From VRUE01 sp963703895 (GTDB lineage Bacteria; Actinomycetota; Thermoleophilia; Solirubrobacterales; 70-9), in contig CAVPFX010000001.1 in assembly GCA_963703895.1 (NCBI GenBank), positions 186,001 through 250,000 of the forward strand: a stretch of DNA of 64,000 nucleotides. The letters are read 5' to 3'. This document shows, in pieces, positions 49,797-62,667 of this stretch. The notes beneath the pieces were generated by a model that was not told the DNA's origin, ran no database searches, and saw only the letters and a program-made list of their open reading frames with translations. A program made the translations under genes and the position numbers. Each line of letters starts with the position of its first letter. Positions within the stretch are counted from its first letter, which is position 1.

Positions 49797-50627
49797 CTAA
49801 CGGACGAACTCCAAGACGTCGTCCACTACGCGAGCATCGTCGATCCAGGGCCAGTGGCCGGCGGCTGGGACGAGTTGGAGCGTGGAGTTGGGGAGGGCTC
49901 GGGCGTAGGCCTCGGCGAGGCGGGGCTTGAGGAAGGGGTCGTTGGCGCCCCAGAGGACGAGGGTCGGGCAAGCGATGCGACCGAGATCCTTTCCCGCCAG
50001 GGCGAGGCGATCCGGGTCGGCGTGGCGGTAGAGCGCCAGGGTGGCGTCGTTAGTGCCGTGGTCCATGTGGCGCCAGACCATCTCGATGAACCACGGTGGC
50101 ATCGGGCGGCCGTCGCCCGAGAGCTGGCGCATGATCAATCCCATCGAGGACTTGATCGTGGTTGCGTTGGCGAGCTCGCCGAGACCGCGGCGGCGCCAGA
50201 TCTGGGCGACCCAGTGCCAGCGGTAGCCGGGCAGCAGGGGGATCGCGTTGATCACGACCAGCTTCTCGATCAGCTCGGGCCGCTGCTGGGCGCCGATCAA
50301 GGCGAGCGAGCCCCAATCGTGGACGACCAGCTTGCGCTTGCTGACTCCCAGCTCGCCGAGGCACTTCTCGAGGAAGACCGAAAGCCCGTACATCGAGTAG
50401 TCGAAGTCGGCCGAGTCCGGGTGCTCCGAGCGGCCCCAGCCCGGCATGTCGATCGCGATCGCGGCGCCGCCCCGCTCCATGAACGGCACCCAATCCTCGC
50501 CATGGGTCGGGTTGCCGTGGCAATAGACGATCGGCGTCCCCTCGCCCGCAACCCGTCGGTAGAAAACCCGCACCCCGTCGACCCGAAGCTCTCCCTCTGT
50601 GATCGCCGCGCTCACCGCTCGAACCAT
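49797..50627 (-). CDS. Alpha/beta hydrolase (haloalkane dehalogenase/epoxide hydrolase-like)
   Basis: A 276-aa alpha/beta hydrolase. HGNPTHGEDW holds the oxyanion HGNP motif and LVVHDWGS places an aspartate, not serine, at the nucleophile, as in haloalkane dehalogenases and epoxide hydrolases. LWGANDPF and AAGHWPWIDD provide the acid and histidine. Substrate unknown. It is divergent from nth with 23 bp between the starts. Confidence 0.82.
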   Translation of the reverse strand: MVRAVSAAITEGELRVDGVRVFYRRVAGEGTPIVYCHGNPTHGEDWVPFMERGGAAIAIDMPGWGRSEHPDSADFDYSMYGLSVFLEKCLGELGVSKRKLVVHDWGSLALIGAQQRPELIEKLVVINAIPLLPGYRWHWVAQIWRRRGLGELANATTIKSSMGLIMRQLSGDGRPMPPWFIEMVWRHMDHGTNDATLALYRHADPDRLALAGKDLGRIACPTLVLWGANDPFLKPRLAEAYARALPNSTLQLVPAAGHWPWIDDARVVDDVLEFVR

Positions 50628-50650
50628 AAGGCGGATTAGGGTCCGGGGCC
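50628..50650. promoter_or_regulatory. Compact divergent promoter (hydrolase/nth)
   Basis: A 23-bp gap. TAGGGT (50637-50642) lies 8 nt before the nth GTG, consistent with leaderless transcription. The minus-strand candidate (CTAATC, about 6-7 nt before the ATG) is weaker. Confidence 0.3.
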
Positions 50651-51316
50651 GTGGCCTGGAAACGACCGCCCAAGCGCCGAGTCCACGCGATCCGCGATCG
50701 GCTGCGGGAGATGTACGGACAGCCGGTCAACGAGCCGCACGGGCACCCGATCGCCGAGCTGATCAAGACGGTGCTCTCCCAACACACCAACGACCGCAAC
50801 CGCGATCGCGCCTTCGCCGCGCTGCGCGAGCGCTTCCCGCTTTGGGAGGAAGTCCGCGACGCCCCAGTCGGCGCGATCGAGGAGGCGATCCGGCCCGGTG
50901 GCCTGGGCAAGCAGAAGGCACCGCGGATCCAGGCGATCCTCGAACAGCTCGGCGAGGAACCCGACCTCGACTGGACCGAGACGGCGCCACCGGCCGAATC
51001 GATGGCCTACCTCGACTCGCTGCCGGGGGTCGGGCGTAAAACCGCCGCCTGCGTGCTGATGTTCTCCTGGGGCATCCCCGAGATCCCCGTCGACGTGCAC
51101 GTCCACCGGGTCGGCGGCCGGCTCGGCTTCTTTCCCGAGAAAGCCTCCTTCGAACGCGCCCACGACGAGATGCAGGCCGTCGTCGATCCCGAGGACGCCT
51201 ACGAGCTGCACATGAACCTGATCTACCACGGGCGACAGGTCTGTCGGCCGAAACCGCGCTGCGGCGAGTGCGAGCTACGCCGAATGTGTCCCTGGTACCG
51301 TGCCGGGCGCAAATGA
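50651..51316 (+). CDS. nth: Endonuclease III-like DNA glycosylase
   Basis: A 221-aa base-excision repair glycosylase/AP lyase. The HhH-GPD motif LPGVGRKTAACVLMFSWG carries the catalytic lysine and VDVHVHRV the catalytic aspartate. The C-terminal CRPKPRCGECELRRMC holds the [4Fe-4S] cluster with C-X5-C-X2-C-X5-C spacing. GTG start without a ribosome binding site. Its stop overlaps the cytochrome gene by ATGA. Confidence 0.9.
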   Translation: MAWKRPPKRRVHAIRDRLREMYGQPVNEPHGHPIAELIKTVLSQHTNDRNRDRAFAALRERFPLWEEVRDAPVGAIEEAIRPGGLGKQKAPRIQAILEQLGEEPDLDWTETAPPAESMAYLDSLPGVGRKTAACVLMFSWGIPEIPVDVHVHRVGGRLGFFPEKASFERAHDEMQAVVDPEDAYELHMNLIYHGRQVCRPKPRCGECELRRMCPWYRAGRK

Positions 51317-51729
51317 GCAAAAAAACGTTCATCGTCTTCGGCTTGGTGGTGGTCGTCCTGGCCGTACTGATTCCCTGGCTCGCCTTCCGCTCCGACGGCG
51401 ACGCCGCCCGCGGTGCCCAGGAGGTGCCGGCGGACCTGGAAAGCGGACAGAGCCTCTTCCAGACCAACTGCGGCACCTGCCACACGCTCTACGCGGCCGG
51501 CACCGACGGCAACTACGGGCCCGACCTCGACGAACTGCTGGCGCCCGCCGGCCCAGCCGACCCGAGCGACGCTTCGGCGCTCAAAGGGATCGAAGGCCGC
51601 GTCCTCAACGCGGTCGAAGTCGGCGTCGACAGCAGCACCACGCCGGGCCGAATGCCGGGCGGCATCCTCAACGAAGAGCAGGCGAAGGAAGTCGCCGAAT
51701 TCGTTGCCCGCACGGCTGGCGAGGGATAG
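51313..51729 (+). CDS. Membrane-anchored cytochrome c
   Basis: A 138-aa protein with one N-terminal helix (FIVFGLVVVVLAVLIPWLAF) and a c-type haem motif CGTCH near residues 55-59. PGRMPGGIL supplies a probable axial methionine. It faces the outside and would carry electrons. It is translationally coupled to nth through an ATGA overlap, which is probably positional rather than functional. Confidence 0.85.
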   Translation: MSKKTFIVFGLVVVVLAVLIPWLAFRSDGDAARGAQEVPADLESGQSLFQTNCGTCHTLYAAGTDGNYGPDLDELLAPAGPADPSDASALKGIEGRVLNAVEVGVDSSTTPGRMPGGILNEEQAKEVAEFVARTAGEG

Positions 51730-51734
51730 CGCTC

Positions 51735-51847
51735 GGACCATCCCCGGGAGGGGTTTCACTTAACTTTTTTGGGAAGACGCGGCCTAGCGGCCGCGCCTTG
51801 ATAACCCAAAAAAGTGCAAGACGTTCCACCCCTCCCGGGGATGGTCC
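51735..51847. terminator. Three-tier nested hairpin between convergent genes
   Basis: The outer 19-bp stem pairs 51735-51753 (GGACCATCCCCGGG...) with 51829-51847. The middle stem pairs ACTTTTTTGGG with CCCAAAAAAGT. The inner stem pairs CGCGGCC with GGCCGCG (51778-51795). The T/A runs in the middle stem would give U-tracts in both directions. Confidence 0.75.
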
Positions 51848-51860
51848 TTATGTCAGCTGG

Positions 51861-53057
51861 TTAGCCTCCGAGACTCAGTTCGCTGACTACTCCCGCGTGG
51901 TCGGAGGGCCAGAACGGGGGAGTTGCCTGGAACGGCGTGTCACCGACCAGCTCGGCATCGTCTCCGTCCGAGCGAGCGGCGCCGCGGCTGAGGATCAGGT
52001 CGATCCGGGTCCGCAGGGTCGAGACCGGGTTGTTCAGCGCCCCCGGCGCGAGCGGCGGAGTGTTCGACTCCTGGCAACACGAGCTGCCCGGTCCGAGCAG
52101 TTTCTCGTTCCAGCTATCGCGGAACTTGCCGGGCGCGGTGAGCTGCGCGTAGGAGGTGGTCGTAGAGCCGTCCGAGGCGGAGTTGAAATCGCCGGTGGCG
52201 ACGATCGTCCCGCCTTTGCCCGGACCGGCGAGGAATTCGGCCGCCTGCGTCTGTTGCACGAGCGGCGATTCCTCGGTTTCGAGGTGGGTGTTGACGAAGT
52301 GGAACGGCTGCTGCTTCAGCTTCGCGTCGATGCTGGCCCAGCCGCGGTCGAACGAGAGCGGGCCGACCGGCGATTCGATCGCCTGTTGAGTGGCGTAGCG
52401 CCCGCTTTGCGGATTGCTCCAAGTCAGTCCCGGCGTGTCGTCGTTGACGAGGATCACGTCGCGATCTTCGAGCTGCACGGAGCAGGTGATCGTCGGCCCT
52501 GGCTGGACGCAGCCCTGTTCGGGCAGGGCGAGCGGCGCCGGCCCGATGTTCGCGTTATGCGCGATCGCCGCCGTCGAGTAGTCCAACCCCCGGGCTTCGA
52601 GGTCGCTTTCCAGGATGGCGAGGAAGTCGTAGCCGGGGGGCGGGTTCAGGCCGCCTGTCGTCCACTTCGTGACCTCCTGCAGGCCGATCAAGTCCGGTTC
52701 GGCTTCCTCGATCTCGTCGGCGATCGCTTCGGCGCGCTGCGGGAAGTTCGTGTACTGCACGGTCGCGTAGATCCGCGCGACGCCTTCGACGAATGCTTCC
52801 GGGGTGCCCGCTTCGAGCGCCGGCCCGAGGCTCGAGCCCAGATAGAGGTTCCGGGTCATGACCGTCAAGTCGCGCTTGCCGTGGCCGTGGCCTTTGCCGA
52901 GGTGGCCGTGGCCAGGATGGTGCTGGGCGTGGTGAGACTTGCCGTGGTGACCCCGGTGCGCGTCCGCAGCGGTGAGCGGAAGCAGGGCGAAGATCAGCGC
53001 GGCGGCGATCGCGAGCAGCGTCGCCGGCCGCCGGTTCCACAAATGAAGGTGATTCAC
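51861..53057 (-). CDS. Secreted endonuclease/exonuclease/phosphatase protein with His-rich segment
   Basis: A 398-aa exported EEP-family hydrolase. A signal peptide (ATLLAIAAALIFALLPLTAADA) is followed by a 28-residue stretch with 11 histidines (HRGHHGKSHH, then HGHLGKGHGHGK), a likely metal-binding tail. The catalytic domain shows MTRNLYLG, LIGLQEVTKW, VNTHLETEE, ATGDFNSASD and WPSDHAGV. It could be an extracellular nuclease or phosphodiesterase/phospholipase. No ribosome binding site decides the start; the signal peptide does. Confidence 0.82.
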   Translation of the reverse strand: MNHLHLWNRRPATLLAIAAALIFALLPLTAADAHRGHHGKSHHAQHHPGHGHLGKGHGHGKRDLTVMTRNLYLGSSLGPALEAGTPEAFVEGVARIYATVQYTNFPQRAEAIADEIEEAEPDLIGLQEVTKWTTGGLNPPPGYDFLAILESDLEARGLDYSTAAIAHNANIGPAPLALPEQGCVQPGPTITCSVQLEDRDVILVNDDTPGLTWSNPQSGRYATQQAIESPVGPLSFDRGWASIDAKLKQQPFHFVNTHLETEESPLVQQTQAAEFLAGPGKGGTIVATGDFNSASDGSTTTSYAQLTAPGKFRDSWNEKLLGPGSSCCQESNTPPLAPGALNNPVSTLRTRIDLILSRGAARSDGDDAELVGDTPFQATPPFWPSDHAGVVSELSLGG

Positions 53058-53077
53058 ATCGGCTCCTCTTCGTTGGC

Positions 53078-53100
53078 GACTCGCCGCTAAGCGGCGAGTC
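53078..53100. other. Perfect 10-bp hairpin in the divergent dnaK region
   Basis: GACTCGCCGC (53078-53087), loop TAA, GCGGCGAGTC (53091-53100). It lies between the start of the secreted hydrolase and the dnaK promoter. It may structure the hydrolase leader. Confidence 0.4.
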
Positions 53101-53186
53101 GAGTCGTCGAGGCGCCTCCCCGTCGGGCGCCCACCCCCAGGTGGCTGCCCGGCATTGCTAAACGCAAACCAACTATAAGCAACTGC

Positions 53187-53229
53187 TTGGCATGATGTGA
53201 GAAATCTGTCATACTGCCGCTTAGATTTC
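53187..53229 (+). promoter_or_regulatory. dnaK promoter with inverted repeat over the -10 region
   Basis: TTGGCA (53187-53192) and CATACT (53210-53215) are spaced 17 bp, a good housekeeping-type promoter. GAAATCT (53201-53207) and AGATTTC (53223-53229) form a 7-bp inverted repeat with 15-bp spacing flanking the -10 element, placed like a repressor operator. It is not the canonical HspR site. GGAGGT stands 8 nt before the dnaK GTG. Confidence 0.5.
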
Positions 53230-53265
53230 TTAGGCAGAGCGAACTAGAGTTGGAGGTAGTTAATA

Positions 53266-55176
<1,911 letters not shown>

Positions 55177-55180
<4 letters not shown>

Positions 55181-55812
55181 GTCGCCCCGAGGGACAGCCA
55201 GACAACGCGCACCAGCCCGCGGGTCCTGTCGCGGGGCAGGGGCCCTCGTCCTCGCAAGCTGCGGGCGAGGACCCCAGCCCCACACCACCCGCGGGAGATG
55301 CGTTGGCGGCCGACGCCTCCGGCTCGGGAGCGGAGCAGGTCGCGGACGATCTCGATGCATTGCTCGCCGACACTCAGCGGGAGCGGGACGAGTATCTGGA
55401 CCTCGCTAAGCGGACCAAGGCTGACTTCGAGAACTTTCGTAAGCGGATGACGAGCGAGGTTCAGGCGGCGTCGGCGCGCGGGAAAGCCGAGGTGATTCGG
55501 GAGGTGGTGCCTGTTCTGGACGATTTGGAGCGGGCTATTCAGGCCGCTGGGTTGGATCCGGAGGGGGACTCGGAGGACGGGCTCTCGCACGGGGTGCTGC
55601 TCGTGTTCAGGAGCTTGCGGGACTCGCTCTCTCGGAACGGGGTCGAGGCTGTGGATCCCAAGGGGGAGAAGTTCGATCCGATGCAGCATGAGGCGCTCTC
55701 GACGCTGCCGGCTGAGGGAGTTGAGTCGGGGACGGTCGTCGAGGTGATGCAGAAGGGGTACCGGCTCGGCGAGCAGTTGATCCGGCCTGCCCGCGTGGTG
55801 GTGAGCGAGTAA
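55177..55812 (+). CDS. grpE: Nucleotide exchange factor GrpE
   Basis: A 211-aa DnaK exchange factor. A disordered Pro/Ala/Gly-rich N-terminus (about 60 residues) is followed by a long helix (DEYLDLAKRTKADFENFRKR) and the beta domain (KFDPMQHEALST, VEVMQKGYRLGEQLIRPARV), the GrpE signature. It overlaps dnaK by ATGA and ends 3 bp before dnaJ. Confidence 0.93.
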
Positions 55813-55815
55813 CGA

Positions 55816-56943
55816 GTGGCTGAGGATCTCTACAAGGTGCTCGGGGTCCCGAAAGGGGCTTCCGAGGACGAGATCAAGAAGGCGCACCGCAAGCTGGCGC
55901 GCCAGTACCACCCTGACCGCAATCCGGACGATCCGAAGGCGGAGGAGAAGTTCAAGGAGGTACAGGGGGCCTACGACACGCTCTCGGATCCCGAGAAGCG
56001 CAAGCAGTACGACGCCGGCGGGGGCATGTTCGGCGGCTTCGGTGGCAGCGGACCGGGTGGACCCGGGGGCGCTGGTCCCTTCGGACCCGGCGGTGCTGCC
56101 GGCGGCTTCGACGTCAGCGACATCTTCTCCAACCTCTTCGGTCGCGGAGGGGGTGGCGGGCGGCCGCAGGCCCAGCAAGTGCGCGGCCGCGACCTCGAAA
56201 CCGAGATCAGCCTCAGCTTCGACCAGGCAGTCAACGGGGCGCAGGTGCAGGTCACCGTGCCGAAGGCCGAACGCTGCCCGACCTGCCACGGCAGCGGCGC
56301 CAAACCGGGTACCAGCCCAGTCACCTGCCCGCGCTGCGAAGGCCGTGGCATCGACGCCCAGAGCCAGGGCTTCTTCTCGATCAGCCAGCCCTGCCCCCAG
56401 TGCGGCGGCCAGGGCCAGATCATCGAGGACCCCTGCCCCACCTGCGCTGGCTCGGGCCTGACCAACCAGACCAAGCGCTACAAGGTGAACATCCCGGCCG
56501 GGGTCAAGGACGGGGCGCGGATCCGCCTCGCCGGCAAGGGCGAGGCCGGGCAGCGCGGCGGTCCCCCCGGCGATCTCTTCGTCGTCACCCGCGTTGCCGC
56601 CTCGCCCGTCTTCAAGCGGCTCGACGGCGGCAACCTCGAGGTGACGGTGCCGATCACGATCGCCGAGGCGCTGCGCGGGGCGACGATCGAGGTGCCAACC
56701 CTGGAGGGCACGAAGAAGATCAAGGTCGGGCCGGGGACCAAGCACGGCTCGATCCAGCGGCTCAAGGGCGAGGGCGCCCCCAAGGCAAAAGGCCGCGGCA
56801 AGGGAGACATCCGCTACCGACTCGAGATCGAGATGCCGGAGCAGCTGACCGCCGAGCAGGAGGAGGCGGCCGAGAAGCTGGCCGAAGCCTTCAACGGAAG
56901 TGATCCGCGCGCGGACCTCCTGGCAAGAGCGGGCCACCGATGA
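55816..56943 (+). CDS. dnaJ: Chaperone DnaJ
   Basis: A 375-aa type I J-protein that stimulates DnaK. The J domain (1-70) has the HPD motif in ARQYHPDRNPDD; a Gly/Phe-rich linker follows; four zinc-binding repeats (CPTCHGSG, CPRCEGRG, CPQCGGQG, CPTCAGSG) lie near 155-215; then the C-terminal peptide-binding domain. GTG start. Copy D of the palindrome begins 2 bp after its stop. Confidence 0.95.
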   Translation: MAEDLYKVLGVPKGASEDEIKKAHRKLARQYHPDRNPDDPKAEEKFKEVQGAYDTLSDPEKRKQYDAGGGMFGGFGGSGPGGPGGAGPFGPGGAAGGFDVSDIFSNLFGRGGGGGRPQAQQVRGRDLETEISLSFDQAVNGAQVQVTVPKAERCPTCHGSGAKPGTSPVTCPRCEGRGIDAQSQGFFSISQPCPQCGGQGQIIEDPCPTCAGSGLTNQTKRYKVNIPAGVKDGARIRLAGKGEAGQRGGPPGDLFVVTRVAASPVFKRLDGGNLEVTVPITIAEALRGATIEVPTLEGTKKIKVGPGTKHGSIQRLKGEGAPKAKGRGKGDIRYRLEIEMPEQLTAEQEEAAEKLAEAFNGSDPRADLLARAGHR

Positions 56944-56945
56944 TC

Positions 56946-56992
56946 TTCCGGTGCGCCTTTTATGGCCCATGCCCACATAAAGCGCACCGGAA
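56946..56992. repeat. 47-bp palindromic repeat, copy D
   Basis: The left arm begins TTCCGGTGCGCCTTTTA (same variant as copy A), the right arm is CCACATAAAGCGCACCGGAA. It sits between dnaJ and hspR, ending 9 bp before the hspR GTG, so it could uncouple expression of the regulator from the chaperones. Confidence 0.9.
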
Positions 56993-57001
56993 CGGGGGTG
57001 T

Positions 57002-57296
57002 GTGGTGAGCACGCGGCGCGAACGGATCGAAGTCTCGATCGACTCCGATCAGGGCGTCTTCATGATCTCCGTTGCGGCTGAACTCGCTCACATGCACCCG
57101 CAGACGCTGCGGATCTACGAGGCGCGCGGGTTGATCCAGCCGAAGCGCTCGCCGAAAAACACCCGGCTCTACTCCCAGCGCGACGTCGAGCGGCTGCGGC
57201 GGATCCAACAGATGACCGCCGAAGGCCTGAACTTGGCCGGGGTGGAGAAGGTGCTGGCGCTGGAACGCAGGCTCAGAGAACTGGAAGGAGGCGCCG

Positions 57297-57310
<14 letters not shown>
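57002..57310 (+). CDS. hspR: MerR-family heat-shock repressor HspR
   Basis: A 102-aa MerR-type regulator. The winged helix MISVAAELAHMHPQTLRIYEARGL and KNTRLYSQRDVERLRRIQQM are typical of HspR, which represses dnaK and clpB operons in actinobacteria with DnaK as co-repressor. GTG 57002 and GTG 57005 are adjacent candidates. It overlaps clpB by 14 nt, so the pair is translated together. Confidence 0.9.
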
Positions 57311-59864
<2,554 letters not shown>

Positions 59865-59930
59865 GCCCATTACTTGGTGTTAAGGAAAAGGCTTGAGAAT
59901 CCGAAATAAGCTCTCAACCTGAACCAATCC

Positions 59931-60845
59931 ATGCTCGGACGCCGTCGCATCGATACCCCCGCCCCATTCCGCTCTTCGATCGCCAATGCCGCTTTCGCGG
60001 TAGAGGAGCGCGTGGTCTGGGGCGGCGCCGACGTGTTGCGCGCGATTGGCGAGGCGGTCAAGTGGCCCTTCGAGCGAGTCATCTGGGCCTTGGAGCGCGG
60101 CTTGGTCTGGCCGCTGGAGGAGCGGACCAGCAACTGGAACGCTCCCGTGCGCGCGCTTGGCGTCATCGCCCTCGCTCTGCTCGCGGCGGGTGCCGGAGTT
60201 CTCGGACTCGTCTGGGCTTCGGGGAGCGGCGGCGGGACCGCGTCGGTGCGTGAGGCAGCCGCGCCGCCTACGACGCCGCCGATAGTGCGGCAGGCGCCGC
60301 AGCCGGAGGCCGCTGCGACGGCACCGGTGCTGCAGGGCGCAAAGCCCGACTTCAGCGCCGAGGCCGACGCAGGGGTCGCGAAGAGCTCGGGTGAGATCGC
60401 CAGCTCCGACACTGCCACCGCGACTAGCGGCTCGACCGCCGAAGTGGCGAAATCGGCGAGCTCGAGCGGTGGGGGATCAGCCTCTACTGCCGCCACGGCG
60501 GACACCAAGCCGGCCGGACCGGCGGCAAGCAAGGTCGCCCAGCAGTTCGCCGGCGCCTTCGTTCTCTACGAGATCGGCCGCAATAGCGCCGAGGTCCGCA
60601 AGGTCTTCAACGAGACGGCGACGCCGCAGCTGACCCACGAGCTCTTGCAGCGGCCGCCCCGACAGCCGGCAGGCGTCGAGGTGCCAAAGGCGAAAGTGCT
60701 CAACGTCGTGGCCGGACCGCACCAAGGGGACACCTACACGCTGAGCGTCTCGCTGCTGCGCGTCGGCGTCACCAGCGAGCTGCGGCTCGAAATGCAGCGC
60801 GACTCCAAAGATGGCGTGTGGCGCGTGATGGGTGCGCTCGGCTGA
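59931..60845 (+). CDS. Membrane-anchored protein, unknown function
   Basis: A 304-aa protein. Residues 1-75 are soluble and amphipathic; one transmembrane helix (about 78-97, LGVIALALLAAGAGVLGLVW) follows; a long Ala/Ser/Thr/Pro linker (100-200) leads to a C-terminal extracytoplasmic domain (205-304) with QQFAGAFVLYEIG and VRKVFNETATPQLTHELL. Its stop overlaps the cell-wall hydrolase start as TGATG, so it probably supports or anchors that enzyme. Confidence 0.65.
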   Translation: MLGRRRIDTPAPFRSSIANAAFAVEERVVWGGADVLRAIGEAVKWPFERVIWALERGLVWPLEERTSNWNAPVRALGVIALALLAAGAGVLGLVWASGSGGGTASVREAAAPPTTPPIVRQAPQPEAAATAPVLQGAKPDFSAEADAGVAKSSGEIASSDTATATSGSTAEVAKSASSSGGGSASTAATADTKPAGPAASKVAQQFAGAFVLYEIGRNSAEVRKVFNETATPQLTHELLQRPPRQPAGVEVPKAKVLNVVAGPHQGDTYTLSVSLLRVGVTSELRLEMQRDSKDGVWRVMGALG

Positions 60846-62428
60846 TGGGTCGGCTGCGCAACACACTCGCCGTCGCGGCGGTCGGCGCGGCGCTGAGCGC
60901 CTCCAACGCGAGCGCCGCGGAGCCGGTGCCGGCGGAAACGATCGCGCCGGTCCTCGGGCAGAACGAAACGATCGCGCCGATCCCGACCACGCCGCAGCCC
61001 AGCGGCGGCACCGCGGTGGAAGCCCCCGCCGAAGAAGAACGGGAAACGACCGAAGCGACACCGGAAACCGAGCCTGACGCCGGCGCGATTCCCGCTCCCA
61101 CTCCTTCCGAAGTCTTCGAAGTGCCCTCGATCCCGAGCTCGAGCTGTGCCACCTCCGGCGTGCCGCCAGTCTTGATCCCGCTCTACAACCGCGCCGCCGC
61201 CACCTACGGCCTCGGCCCGCAGGGGGCCTCGATCCTGGCCTCGATCAACGGCATCGAGAGTGCCTTCGGCACCAACATGGGGCCATCCTCGGCCGGTGCG
61301 GTCGGCTGGATGCAGTTCATGCCCTCGACCTGGGAAACGTACGGAGTCGATGCCAACGGCGACGGCGTCCGCGACCCCTACAACCCCGAGGACGCGATCT
61401 TCGCCGCGGCGCGCTACCTCAGCGCCGCCGGCATGCCCGCCGACACCTACAACGCGATCTTCGCCTACAACCACGCCGATTGGTACGTCGCCGAGGTCCT
61501 CGCCAACGCTTCCTGTTACGGCGCCCTGGGGGCCGGTGTCGGCGGTGGCTTTGCGCTGACGCCGCAGCTGCAGGGCTTCAGCTGCGAGCCGGCACCGGCC
61601 TGGGGCGGCGAAATTCCCGACGACTACATGGAAGCCTTCGAGGCGGCGGCGAGCCGCTACGAACTCGGCCAGCGTGGAGTCTGGGCGCTGGCCGCGGTGG
61701 CGCGCCTGGAGTCGAACTTCGGTCGCGGCATGGGCAACGCGCAGATGCGCCAGCGCGGCCCGCTCGGGCTGGAACCGAGCGAGTGGAAAAAGTACGCGGT
61801 CGACGGCGATGAAGACGGCCACATCCATCGCGGCGATCCGGACGACTCGGCCGCCACCCTGGCGCGCCTGATCTGGTCGCAGGGCGGTTTGCGCGCTGGC
61901 ATCTTCACCCACAACCAGGCCCAGTGGTACGTGCAGGCAGTCCTCGCCGACGCCGAACAGCTGGAAGGCAAGTGCCAGGTGACGCCGGTCGACTGGTCGA
62001 TCTCGCTGCCGGGCACAGTCGGGACGCCGATCAACTGGGACAACCTGACCCTCTCCAACGACCTCGAGCTGAACGACATCACCTCCGGCGCGCTCGATCC
62101 GCGCATCGTCGCCCTGATCGGGGCGATCACCCAGCAGCACCAGCTGACGATCTCGGCCCTGCGCTCCGACCACTCCCAGTACACGACGAGCGGCTACGTC
62201 TCCAACCATTACTTCGGGCGGGCGATGGACATCGCCGCCGTCGACGGGGTCTCCTGCACCGACACTTCGGTCAACGCGCCCTGCGCCGAACTGGGCCGAA
62301 CGCTCGCCTACCTGCCGGCTCCGGCGCATCCGACCGAGCTCATCTACTGCTTCGATCTCGACGGGCCCGGGGCGGCATTTGCGCGGTCGGATCACTGCGA
62401 TCACGTTCACGCTGGATACGACGGCTGA
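60845..62428 (+). CDS. Exported cell-wall hydrolase: two lysozyme-like domains plus M15-like domain
   Basis: A 527-aa secreted protein. A signal peptide and Pro/Glu-rich linker (to about 100) are followed by a lytic transglycosylase-like domain (NGIESAFGTNMGPSSAGAVG, WMQFMPSTWETYG, catalytic Glu in IESAFG), a second degenerate copy (ARLESNFGRGMGNAQ, GPLGLEPSEWKKY, YVQAVLADA) and a C-terminal domain with NHYFGRAMDIAAVDG and DHCDHVHAGYD, resembling M15/VanY peptidases. It would cleave both glycan and peptide parts of peptidoglycan. Coupled to the preceding membrane protein. Confidence 0.8.
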   Translation: MGRLRNTLAVAAVGAALSASNASAAEPVPAETIAPVLGQNETIAPIPTTPQPSGGTAVEAPAEEERETTEATPETEPDAGAIPAPTPSEVFEVPSIPSSSCATSGVPPVLIPLYNRAAATYGLGPQGASILASINGIESAFGTNMGPSSAGAVGWMQFMPSTWETYGVDANGDGVRDPYNPEDAIFAAARYLSAAGMPADTYNAIFAYNHADWYVAEVLANASCYGALGAGVGGGFALTPQLQGFSCEPAPAWGGEIPDDYMEAFEAAASRYELGQRGVWALAAVARLESNFGRGMGNAQMRQRGPLGLEPSEWKKYAVDGDEDGHIHRGDPDDSAATLARLIWSQGGLRAGIFTHNQAQWYVQAVLADAEQLEGKCQVTPVDWSISLPGTVGTPINWDNLTLSNDLELNDITSGALDPRIVALIGAITQQHQLTISALRSDHSQYTTSGYVSNHYFGRAMDIAAVDGVSCTDTSVNAPCAELGRTLAYLPAPAHPTELIYCFDLDGPGAAFARSDHCDHVHAGYDG

Positions 62429-62482
62429 GGATCAAGCGGGGGAGGCAGGCGGTGTCCCCCCGCGGCGGCGACGGGTAGGGCC

Positions 62483-62602
62483 GGGGTCGGCGGGTGTCCC
62501 TCCCGCGGCGCTGGGTTTTTCGCCCGAATCGGTAGTCGCCGTCCGAGGATGTTTTGGGGCGAAAAAGAGGACGCCGCTTGCGGAGGGACACTCGCCGACC
62601 CC
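62483..62602. terminator. Long nested hairpin after the cell-wall hydrolase
   Basis: The outer 21-bp stem (62483-62503 with 62582-62602, one wobble) starts GGGGTCGGCGGG. Inside, TTTTTCGCCC (62516-62525) pairs with GGGCGAAAAA (62557-62566). The layout matches the element at 51735-51847. Confidence 0.65.
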
Positions 62603-62667
62603 TCCTCGATCCGGTCGTCTGATCGCGTAACGTAGGGGTTACCCCAGTCCCCCGAGAGGAGAGCGCG

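Noticed and set aside
59893..59917. TTGAGA and TCTCAA inverted repeat after clpB, considered as an HspR site
   Set aside because: The spacing (13 bp) and bases differ from the known HspR operator, and it lies downstream of clpB, not at the dnaK promoter.
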